Origin: Hordeum vulgare subsp. vulgare | Taxonomy: Eukaryota; Streptophyta; Magnoliopsida; Poales; Poaceae | Assembly: GCF_904849725.1 (NCBI RefSeq) | Contig: NC_058518.1 | Location: 411,377,081 to 411,441,080 of the forward strand | Direction: 5' to 3' | DNA: 64,000 nt | In this document: positions 22,509-32,224 of the stretch, piece after piece | How the letters are laid out: every line of letters begins with the position of its first letter | Numbering within the stretch: the first letter of the stretch is position 1 | Translations under genes and position numbers: made by a program | The notes under the pieces: model-generated | What the model saw: only the letters and a program-made list of their open reading frames with translations | Told to the model about the DNA's origin: nothing | Database searches by the model: none

Positions 22509-25204
22509 ATGGATATCACTCAGATTCTGCTAGCTGCTCAGTCTCCAGATGGTAACCTTCGCTCAGCAGCAGAAGCCAACATCAAGCAGTTCCAGGAGCA
22601 GAATCTTCCCAACTTCCTCCTATCCTTGTCGGTGGAGTTATCGAATGATGAAAGGCCACCAGAGTCTAGAAGACTTGCTGGTATTATCCTTAAGAATTCA
22701 CTGGACGCAAAAGATTCTGCAAGGAAGGAGCTGCTGATTCAGCAATGGGTCAGCTTGGATCACTCGATCAAATCGCAGATTAAGGAGTCATTGCTGATAA
22801 CACTAGGATCTTCGGTGGGTGATGCCCGGCAGACGTCATCACAAGTCATTGCAAAGATTGCATCCATTGAGATACCCCGTCGGGAATGGCAAGACCTCAT
22901 TGCCAAATTGCTGAGCAACATGACTCAGCCTGGGGCCTCTGCGCCACTAAAGCAAGCAACTCTAGAAGCATTGGGGTATGTCTGTGAGGAGATTCCTCCT
23001 GAGCACTTGGAGCAGGATCAAGTGAATGCTGTTCTGACTGCTGTGGTTCAGGGGATGAACCAGACAGAGCTAAGCTCTGAAGTCCGTCTTGCAGCAGTCA
23101 AAGCTCTATATAATGCTCTTGACTTTGCTGAGAGCAACTTTGCAAATGAGATGGAGAGGACCTTTATAATGAAGGTAATTTGTGATACTGCTGTATCTAA
23201 AGAAGTGGAGATCAGACAGGCAGCCTTTGAATGCCTTGTGGCAATTGCATCCACATATTATGTGCACTTAGATCCTTATATGCAAACCATATTCAACCTG
23301 ACAGCTAATGCTGTAAAAGGAGACGAGGAACCAGTTGCACTGCAAGCTGTTGAGTTCTGGAGTACTATTTGTGAGGAGGAGATTGAACTCCAAGAGGAAT
23401 ATGAGGGATCTGATGATGCTAACTCGACTGTAAATTATCGCTTCATTGAAAAGGCCCTCCCTTCACTTGTTCCAATGCTGCTAGAAACCCTGTTGAAGCA
23501 AGAGGAAGATCAAGAGCAAGATGATAATGCTTGGAACATTTCCATGAGTGGTGGAACATGCCTTGGACTCATTGCTAGAACTGTCGGTGATGCAATTGTC
23601 CCTCTTGTGATGCCATTTGTGGAAGCTAACATCACAAAGCCGGATTGGCGTTGTCGTGAGGCAGCAACTTTTGCATTTGGTTCTATCCTTGATGGCCCAT
23701 CCCTTGAGAAACTTGCTCCCTTGGTGCAGGCTGGACTAGATTTCTTGCTCAATACAATGAATGATCCAAACAGCCAGGTAAAAGACACCACTGCTTGGAC
23801 TCTTGGACGGGTATTTGAGCTTTTGCATTCTCCATGCAGTACTAATCCAATCATATCAAATGCAAACCTTCCTCGTATCATGGCTGTGTTGCTAGAGAGT
23901 AGCAAAGATGTTCCAAATGTGGCTGAGAAAGTCTGTGGAGCCATATATTTTCTTGCCCAAGGTTATGAAGATGCAGAGCCGGTGTCATCTTTGCTTACAC
24001 CTTATCTTCCTAATGTTATCGCTGCACTCCTTACTGCTGCGGATCGTAGTGATATGACCCATGTGAGGCTTCGTGCATCTGCTTATGAAGCGCTGAATGA
24101 GATTGTAAGAGTCAGCAACATACCTGAAACTTCAAGCATCATAGGCCAGTTATTGCAGGAGATCATGAGAAGATTGAATCTGACATTTGACCACCAAATA
24201 TTTTCATCAGGCGACAAGGAGAAGCAAAGCGATCTGCAGGCTTTGCTGTGTGGTGTACTGCAGGTTATTATCCAGAAACTGAACAGCTCGGATGCAAAGT
24301 CCATAATTGCACAGACTGCTGACCAGTTGATGCTTCTGTTCCTCCGTGTCTTTGCTTGCCACAGTGCTACTGTACATGAAGAAGCAATGCTGGCCATTGG
24401 TGCTCTTGCTTATGCCACTGGCCCAGATTTTGAGAAATACATGCCTGAGTTTTTGAAGTACCTTGAGGCAGGATTGCAGAATTATGAAGAATACCAAGTA
24501 TGCTCCATCTCTGTAGGGGTGGTGGGTGATATTTGCCGTGCCTTGGAAGATAAAATCTTGCCCTTCTGTGATGGGATTATGACTGTGCTTCTCAAGGATC
24601 TCTCAAACTCACAACTCAACAGGTCTGTCAAGCCCCCAATTTTCTCATGCTTTGGAGACATTGCTCTTGCCATTGGTGAAAATTTTGAGAAATACCTGCC
24701 GTATGCTATGCCGATGCTTCAAGGGGCGGCTGAGCTTCTTGTTGTTTTGGATCAAAATGACGAGGATATGGTTGATTATGGTAACCAGCTCAGACGGGGA
24801 ATTTTTGAGGCATACTCTGGCATACTACAGGGTCTAAAGGGCGCAAAAGCTCAGCTGATGATACCTTATGCAGGCCATCTATTGCAATTCACTGAAGCTG
24901 TCTACAAAGATGGGAGCAGGTCCACGTCATTTCTGTTTCCTTTCTTTTTTGTTACACGGGTGATTGGTTTCCTCTTCCTTAACATTATATGCACGTGTTT
25001 ACTTTCAGGGATGAGAGCGTGACAAAAGCCGCCGTTGCTGTCCTGGGGGATCTTGCGGACACACTTGGGCCAATCTCTAAGGATCTGTTCAAGAGCCACC
25101 TCTTCCATGTTGAGTTCCTGAGGGAGTGCCTCGATCTGGATGATGAAGTGAGGGAGACGGCGTCATGGACCCAGGGGATGATAAACCAAGCGATAGTTTC
25201 TTAG
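22509..25204 (+). CDS. KPNB1: Importin subunit beta-1 (karyopherin beta 1), two coding exons
   Basis: This is the nuclear import receptor that carries importin-alpha/cargo complexes, or cargo directly, through the nuclear pore and releases them on Ran-GTP. Coding exons are 22509-24919 and 25009-25204, joined across an 89 bp GT-AG intron (agcag|gtccac ... ttcag|ggatg). Together they give 2607 bp, 868 aa. This matches the usual plant length of about 870 aa. The start MDITQILLAAQSPD is the typical N-terminus. An importin-beta N-terminal domain spans about residues 20-100; the rest is HEAT repeats. An acidic loop (KQEEDQEQDDNAW, near residue 335-350) matches the conserved acidic HEAT-8 loop. No stop or frameshift is seen, so it looks functional. 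If the intron is read through, the protein ends early at 25022 with an extra hydrophobic tail. It is convergent with the kinase gene downstream. Confidence 0.97.
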
Positions 25205-25705
25205 ACGAGAAACTATCTTACCTTGTCTTGTTATGGTGGATGTTTGGTTTTATTGATGCACCAAACGGAATTTGGGTTTGGCTCATATGAACAGAAGGGT
25301 ACCAAAGTATATGTAGCGTCAGTCAGTCAGTAGGAACCTTGTCGTAGATGTCTTGGGTGGTTTTATTATTTTCAGTCTGTCAAGTCGTTGTGCGTCACAT
25401 TCGACGGCAGTGGGGTTTACGTCTTGAACAGCTAAACTCATTATTATTGTATTCTACTCGGTTTGTGTTGCATGCTTGCACTCATGCTATGCTGCGGATG
25501 TCTCTTCTGCAGGGTGTTGTGCGTGCTGCAGTATGCAGTAGCTGCACTCAGGTTACAAAATCCGGACAAACTACAAGGTTTTTTTAGTGAAGCAAATACA
25601 AGCAGTACTCTGGCGCTATGCTACACCACATACACACACTGCGATCCCAACTGTTGGTACAACAACTGTTGTTGCAAACCTGAATGCTCAGCTCCTGTGT
25701 GAACT
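25205..25705 (+). other. 3' region between the convergent genes
   Basis: It follows the importin stop codon and presumably holds its 3' untranslated region plus that of the minus-strand gene, whose stop is at 25706. No coding signature or clear polyadenylation signal was identified. Small ORFs here are unsupported. Confidence 0.6.
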
Positions 25706-28118
25706 TCAGGTGGCCTCAGTGGATATGATCTCCAGCTCCGCCCACCACAGCGGCGACACCTTGGGGGTAGCTGCTTCCGGCGGCATGGCGGTGATCTCCC
25801 TCAACCACCTTGCGACCTCTGCCATGGCGGGTCGCCGCCTCGCCTCCCGGTCGGTGCAGGACCGTATCACGCTGTCCAGCCTGTTGACGGTCTCGGCCTG
25901 GAGGGTCGCGTTCCATCTTAGGCCAGGGTCCATGACGTCCCTCAGCTGTCTCTCCCCTCGGAGGAAGCTCGCCGCCCAGCCCTCCAGCAGGCCGCCCGCC
26001 GACGCCGTGAACCTGCCGGACATGATCTCCAGCAGCACCATGCCGTAGCTGTACACGACGCTCTCCCTGTCGGACAGCGCCAGGAGGGACTGCAGGCTCG
26101 CCATCTCCGTCCTGGTCGACGAGGCCGCCTCGTCGGAGCAGAAGAAGACGTCCGCGATCTTGGCCGCGAAGTCGTCTGTGAGGTACACGGTGGACGTGTC
26201 GAGCGTCTTGAGGATCTCCGGCGGGCTCAGCTGGTGCATGTGCTCCAGGCAGTAGGCGACCCCGACTGCCACCCGCAGCCGCGTCGGCCAGTCCAGGTGA
26301 CCGTCCTCCCTCACTGCACGTGCACGGCAAGCAACACCATCGTTTCCTTAGTTAATCTGCCACAGCTCATGAAAAACATCGTCTCTTATGGATGGAACTC
26401 CACTAGCTTTACCATGGAGATGCTCGTAGAGAGTGCCGTTGGGAGCATACTCGAACACCATCATCCTCGTGAATGGCTGCTCTTCCTGACAGTAGCCCAG
26501 CAGGTTCACAAAGTTCTTGTGGTTAACTCTGGACAGGCTTGTTATCTGAAACAGCACAATTGCCATCATTAGTAGTAAGTTTATTTTCAGGGTAATACTA
26601 ACTGATTTGTTCAGTTTCGTCCTAGCTTTGCAGCCCACCTTTTTCCTGAACTGGGTTTCGCACTGCTTGGACCACTCCTTGCCGGACTTCTTGGTCGTCG
26701 ATATGACGGCGATCTCGACGCCGCTCGACAGCGTCCCCTTGTACATCATGTAATCCGACAGGCAGCCGATGACGTTGCTGAAGTCTTCGCAGGCGGCCTG
26801 GAGCTCCGACCTCTTGAGCGCCGGCACGCCTGCAGCCATCTCCCAATCACTTCCAAGAAAAAGAAGGGAGCCATGTAGCAGTAGAGATGGGACGCAGTTT
26901 TCAGGGACGGGGTGAACCTGTCACGAACGCTTTCTGCAGCTGCCCGCTCAGGCCGGTCGCCCACGGCCTGACGGTGACCACCTTGCTGGACCGGTAGCAC
27001 AGGACCAACAGTGCCGCCGACATTGCCACAAGGAGGGAAGCTCCTGCTCCGGCGATGACATACATACGCCGCCTTGCAGGATCATGGCCCGCCGCCTCGC
27101 TCGACGCTTCTCCGACCGCCGCAGCGCCGTGGGTCACCACTGTCGCTGGCGCCGGTGGCACCGTGATGCTGTGCGCGGGCTCGTCGGCGTGCCGAGGCGG
27201 CACCGCCAGAGGCTTGGCGACAGCCGGCGCCGGCGCGGGAGCGCTTGACGGGGAGACAGCACCCTGCAACGGCGGTGAACTTGTTGTCGGCGTCGTTATC
27301 GGTGCCCATGGCCAGGGTGGCCACTGCGGGAACGCCGTCGACTGCTTGGACCTGTACCTGTTCGGTCGTGGTAGAGCTTCTCGGATGTGTACCGCTTGGT
27401 TTACCCGCCTGACAATGATTGGAGTCGGCAGATGAGAGTGAGCACAAGAGGCGAGGAACAATTGGACAAGGGACATGCACCAACCGGGGTTGCTCGGTGG
27501 TTCAGCTGTCCATCTCTGACAGCCGACACCCCATTCCCACCTCTCTATGCAACGCAATCTAAGAAGATGGCCGCGAAGAATGTTTTTGCAGTATTTTATG
27601 TGCTTTTTTTATCGGTTTCCTTGCAAATTTAAAAATGAAGAGTGGAATGTCACGATGACGAAACATGCAGACGAAGAAGTTTCCAAGCTACTCCACCTAA
27701 TCGAAGAAAGGTTACACCCTATTCTCTCATAGTGACACTGAAATTCAGAGCATTCCTGAAACTGAACATGAAAAGTATGGTGAGAGAGATCTTACCGATC
27801 TGCGGGCCGTGCATCTTCCTCCCGGTGGTTCGCCCTTCCTACAGTGAGAGAGTTCGTACTTGTCATCACTATACATCTCAACTTGAAAGAAACGAAAACA
27901 AGCAAGTGGCAAAATTCAACTGAAAGAAAGGAAGGAGCTTGCTCTTATGACATGAACACACACAGGAATCAAATATCAGCAACGGTTATTCAGCGGCAGC
28001 AGCAGAGGTACAGTGACATACCTTGCTGAGCGTCGGAGCTGCAGGAGCCAAGGCTGAAACCGAAGGAGACGAGCAGCAGCAGCAGAAGCGCAGCCGTCGG
28101 GCAGCACAGTCTCCCCAT
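25706..28118 (-). CDS. Receptor-like pseudokinase of the MRH1/At2g40270-like family
   Basis: Predicted exons on the minus strand: 28118-28022, 27838-27796, 27408-26918, 26829-26639, 26545-26413 and 26313-25706. All have GT-AG borders and matching phases and give 1563 bp, 520 aa. The N-terminus (MGRLCCPTAALLLLLLVSFG) is a signal peptide. Residues about 60-160 are rich in proline and alanine. One membrane segment lies at about 163-185 (YVIAGAGASLLVAM...), then the family hallmark WATGLSGQLQKAFVTG, a kinase-like domain, and the hallmark end SPLWWAELEIISTEAT. The VAIK lysine is absent (VEIAVIST), the HRD motif is lost (PEILKTLDT) and DFG is replaced (IADVFF), so catalysis is not expected. No leucine-rich repeats are present, unlike MRH1; shorter members such as At2g40270 are of about this size. 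A role in membrane signalling as a scaffold is inference. Confidence 0.85.
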
Positions 28119-28416
28119 GGACGGGCACGGACGGAGTAACGGAACGGGGAGAGAGGCCTGGGCTGGTTAAGCGTGCGTGCACAACAATATAGTGGAGCGA
28201 TGGCGCGAGGGAGGGAGGAGAGGGCGAAGGGTCGGGGTCAAGAGGCAGATAACCGAGCAAGGAGCAGGAGGATTAATGGGTGGCCACCTGGAAGGAGAGG
28301 AGGGAGGGGGTCGCGTTGATGGCTTTGTTGTTTTGTTGGAGGCGTGACCACGGAATGCCACGCCGCCCACGGCGCGCCCCGATATAATCCTGCTTGCTTG
28401 GCCCTCTTCGGATGGA
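28119..28416 (-). promoter_or_regulatory. Upstream region of the pseudokinase gene
   Basis: It holds the 5' leader and probable promoter. The sequence is rich in GA runs on the + strand (CT runs on the gene's strand), with GC-rich blocks near 28360. No clear TATA box is at the right distance. A MITE begins at 28420. Confidence 0.4.
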
Positions 28417-28419
28417 TTA

Positions 28420-28683
28420 GAGCAAGTGCAACAGTATAGCCAGCTAGTGGCTATAAGCCATTGTCATGTCATTTACAATCTATTTATAGTCAATATATAC
28501 AATAGTTCATTGCAAAAATGTACTACTTCTTTATTATATGGTCCATCTTTCATACTTACAAAATGCCTAGGAGCACGTGCTACAGCGTTTACCTTCCCTC
28601 TCCTCTTCTCTTTTCTCTAACTAAACAAAAATATATTAGTTTATTCCTTATAGCCAGCTGACTTAGCTCTATTGTACTTGCTC
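28420..28683. mobile_element. Tourist-like (PIF/Harbinger) MITE, 264 bp, TSD TTA
   Basis: The terminal inverted repeats are GAGCAAGTGCAACAG and, reversed, GAGCAAGTACAATAG. The flanks are TTA at 28417-28419 and 28684-28686. A subterminal TATAGCCAGCT pair also inverts. The size, AT-rich interior and 3 bp TTA duplication are those of Tourist-like elements. Confidence 0.85.
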
Positions 28684-28760
28684 TTAGAGCGGTATGACCT
28701 ACGACGAGCGTGCCCGCTCTCGGTCTCGGAGTCCAGTCTACCGCATTGGACAGCTCCAGG

Positions 28761-29513
28761 CAGAGGTGGAGGACGAAAAAAAATTAAGGTGTGGCGAAGT
28801 CTTAAGGAAATAATTCTTTTAGTGCAAATCGAAAGAGTCAATACACATTACAAATAAAAACCAAATACAATAAAAATGTAAACATGTTTGAATAAAAAAC
28901 AACTTAAAACATACCGATAATGAAGCTTTCAATGACGTCTAGAAGACCCAGGTAATATAAATGCCCTACCCTCATTCTGAAAATCTTACTTAATTTTATC
29001 AAGTTCAATACTTTTGAAGATCTCTCGCTCAATACTCTCTCTGTCACGGTTTAGAGGGCACGCTTGAAAAATCACTGGGATCAAGGTAGTCACCGATTGG
29101 TTGTGAGATGTAGCAGGTGTAGATGCTAATGCGCCTAATCAACTGAGAAAATACTAGTACTAATGCTTGAGCAGCAAATTGGGATGAAACATGCATGAGT
29201 AGTACCAGTACTAATTAATAAGAATAATTGCTTTCGCACCTTAAACCTTGTTTATTTTAAAAACGCACGCAAGTTTAACCGTGTCTTCTGAACCGTGACA
29301 GAGAAAATATAACAAACCATCAAGTCATTAAGTCATCCAGCGATGTGGTGGGCACGGGGCAGGTACGCACCAAGTATCCAGGCTCGCCTCTTTTGGTTGT
29401 GTTAATTGAGACATTGAGTCATTAGTTATTAGCATTACCAGTATTAATTTTTTTTGCTCCAAATCAAGGTATGGCAAGTGCCATACCTTGCCCACCGGGG
29501 AGCTCCGCCACTG
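28761..29513. mobile_element. Non-autonomous hAT-type element, 753 bp, TSD GCTCCAGG
   Basis: Exact 8 bp duplications GCTCCAGG lie at 28753-28760 and 29514-29521. The ends are CAGAGGTGGAG and, reversed, CAGTGGCGGAG, matching the CAGNGG termini of hAT transposons. There is no transposase frame inside, so it depends on another element. A palindrome lies near the right end (29465-29490). Confidence 0.87.
29465..29490. repeat. Near-perfect palindrome with 12 bp arms
   Basis: CAAGGTATGGCA, two bases, then TGCCATACCTTG. It is subterminal in the hAT-type element, about 23 bp from its right end. It could be a subterminal transposase-binding repeat or simply a foldback; this is inference. Confidence 0.8.
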
Positions 29514-29601
29514 GCTCCAGGTGAAAACAAAAGCTAAACGCGTCGTCTGTCGCGGCGGGGATGCTCTGATCTGGGCGTTCGGGCTCACACGCTCGATCTT
29601 A

Positions 29602-30232
29602 GACTACCCACAATAAAAATAACATAGGTAATAACATAAGTACCACTTAAGCAAAAAAGTATGATGTGACAACTAATAAATAAGAAGAGAGATAAACTGA
29701 GTAAATTAGAGGGTGCTTGGATCCAAGGGACTTATTTTAGTCTGACTAAAAATAGTCTCTTTAAGAGGCTAAAGTTTCAAGCACCCGTGACTAAAGATGG
29801 GCTAAAACTAGTCTTGAGACTAATTTTTTTTAGTGAGGGGCACCCCTACTAAAATGTGGATTAGTCCTCCTTTTCCTTATTTAACTCCTCTTTTTTGACA
29901 CAGGCGAGTTCTGGATTGGAGGGTTTGGAGGATAATAAATGCTCATTAACTTGATTTTAGTCTCTTTAGTATTTGGATCCAAACATGGGTGAGGCTAGCA
30001 AATTAGTCCCACTACTTTTAGTCATGGGACTAAAACGTATTCAAGCACCCTCTTAGCATGTTACTACCTTTATAAGTAACATAGCGGGTACCAAGGGAAG
30101 ATGAGTCTATAGCCTAATAAATGATAGGCTCAATGTTACTACCCCTATGTTACTATCCACTATGGATGTAGTAACTTAGACTAGTGACATATATATGTTA
30201 CTACTCTATGTTACTCTCCATTATGAGTAGTC
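29602..30232. mobile_element. Outer MITE (interrupted by another MITE)
   Basis: The ends are GACTACCCACAATAAAAATAACAT and, reversed, GACTACTCATAATGGAGAGTAACAT. ATGTTACT and TAACAT motifs repeat within. TTA precedes the left end, but the right flank reads AAT, so the duplication is degraded or the border is slightly off. Its own length without the insert is about 284 bp. Confidence 0.75.
29709..30052. mobile_element. Tourist-like MITE nested in the outer MITE, 344 bp, TSD TTA
   Basis: The ends are GAGGGTGCTTGGATCCAAG and, reversed, GAGGGTGCTTGAATACGTT. They are flanked by TTA at 29706-29708 and 30053-30055. Further inverted blocks (TTAGTC/GACTAA) lie inside. Removing it restores a continuous outer MITE. 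Confidence 0.85.
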
Positions 30233-30352
30233 AATAGAATAGAATCGTCCAAGTCGGCCGAGCACCACCTACCGTGGTTTCATTATTATTTTTTCAATAT
30301 TTTTAATAAAAAAATCAGAAAATGTATGTCCTACTTAAAAAAAACTATCACC

Positions 30353-32172
30353 TGTTGGGGGAACGTCGCATGGGAAACAAAATTTTTCCTACGCGCACGA
30401 AGACCTATCATGGTGATGTCCATCTACGAGAGGGGATGAGTGATCTACGTACCCTTGTAGACCGTACAGCAGAAGCGTTAGAGAACGCGGTTGATGTAGT
30501 GGAACATACTCACGTCCCTCGATCCGCCCGGCGAACAATCCCGCGATCAGTCCCACGATCTAGTACCGAACGGACGGCACCTCCACGTTCAACACACGTA
30601 CAACTCGACGATGATCTCAGCCTTCTTGATCCAGCAAGAGAGACGGAGAGGTAGAAGAGTTCTCCGGCAGCGTGACGGCGCTCCGGAGGTTGGTGATGAC
30701 CTTGTCTCAGCAGGGCTCCGCCTGAGCTCCGCAGAAACGCGATCTAGAGGAAAAACCGTGGAGCTATGTGGTCGGGCTGCCGTGGAAAAATCGTCTCAAA
30801 TCAGCCCTAAAACCTCCGTATATATAGGTGGGAGGGAGGGGGCCTTGCCTTGGGGCTCAAGGAGCCCCAAGGGGGTCGGCCGAGTCCAAGGGGGAGGACT
30901 CTCCCCCCCAAACCGAGTTGGACTAGGTTTGGTGGGAGGGAGTCCCCCTTCCTTCCCACCTCCTCCTTTTTTTTTCTTTCTCTCTTGATTTTCTTCTCCT
31001 TGGCGCATAGGGCACTTGTGGGCTGTCCCACCAGCCCACTAAGGGCTGGTGTGTCTCCCCCAAGGCCTATGGGCTTCCCCGGGGTGGGTTGCCCCCCAGT
31101 GAACTCCCAGAACCCATTCGTCATTCCCGGCACATTCCCGGTAACTCCGAAAATCTTCCGGTAATCAAATGAGATCATCCTATATATCAATCTTCGTTTC
31201 CGGACCATTCCGGAAACCCTCGTGACGTCCGTGATCTCATCCGGGACTCCGAACAACATTCGGTAACCAACCATATAACTCAAATACACATAAAACAACG
31301 TCGAACCTTAAGTGTGCAGACCCTACGGGTTCGAGAACTATGTAGACATGACCCGAGAGACTCCTCGGTCAATATCCAACAACGGGACCTGGATGCCCAT
31401 ATTGGATCCTACATATTCTACGAAGATCTTATCGTTTGAACCTCAGTGCCAAGGATTCGTATAACCCCGTATGTCATTCCCTTTGTCCTTCGGTATGTTA
31501 CTTGCCCGAGATTCGATCGTCAGTATCCGCATACCTATTTCAATCTCGTTTACCGGCAAGTCTCTTTACTCGTTCCGTAATACAAGATCCCGCAACTTAC
31601 ACTAAGTTACATTGCTTGCAAGGCTTGTGTGTGATGTTGTATTACCGAGTGGGCCCCGAGATACCTCTCCGTCACACGGAGTGACAAATCCCAGTCTTGA
31701 TCCATACTAACTCAACCAACACCTTCGGAGATACCTGTAGAGCATCTTTATAGTCACCTAGTTACGTTGCGACGTTTGATACACACAAAGCATTCCTCCG
31801 GTGTCAGTGAGTTATATGATCTCATGGTCATAGGAATAAATACTTGACACGCAGAAAACAGTAGCAACAAAATGACACGATCAACATGCTACATCTATTA
31901 GTTTGGGTCTAGTCCATCACGTGATTCTCCCAATGACGTGATCCAGTTATCAAGCAACAACACCTTGTTCATAATCAGAAGACACTGACTATCATCGATC
32001 AACTGGCTAGCCAACTAGAGGCATGCTAGGGACTGTGTTTTATCTATGTATCCACACATGTAAATGAGTCTTCATTCAATACAATTATAGCATGGATAAT
32101 AAACTATTATCTTGATACAGGAATTATAATAATAACTATATTTATTATTGCCTCTAGGGCATAATTCCAACA
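30353..32172 (-). repeat. 3' LTR of the young copia element
   Basis: 1820 bp, TG...CA. The minus strand holds a TATATATA-like promoter box at about 30819-30826. ORFs of 80-160 codons inside both LTR copies are not supported as genes. Confidence 0.93.
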
Positions 32173-32187
32173 GTCTCCCACTTGCAC
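32173..32187 (-). other. Polypurine tract of the young copia element
   Basis: The minus strand reads GTGCAAGTGGGAGAC immediately before the 3' LTR. Confidence 0.8.
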
Positions 32188-32224
32188 TAGAGTCAATAAT
32201 CTAGCCCTCACATCACCATGTGAA

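Noticed and set aside
27411..27795. Hidden leucine-rich repeat exons in intron 2 of the pseudokinase
   Set aside because: The sequence is AT-rich with stops in all minus-strand frames, and no LxxLxLxxN pattern is seen.
30611..31298. ORFs of 100-163 codons present in both copia LTRs
   Set aside because: They recur only because the LTRs are nearly identical, and their Pro/Gly-rich translation reflects G/C runs. No known LTR protein fits.
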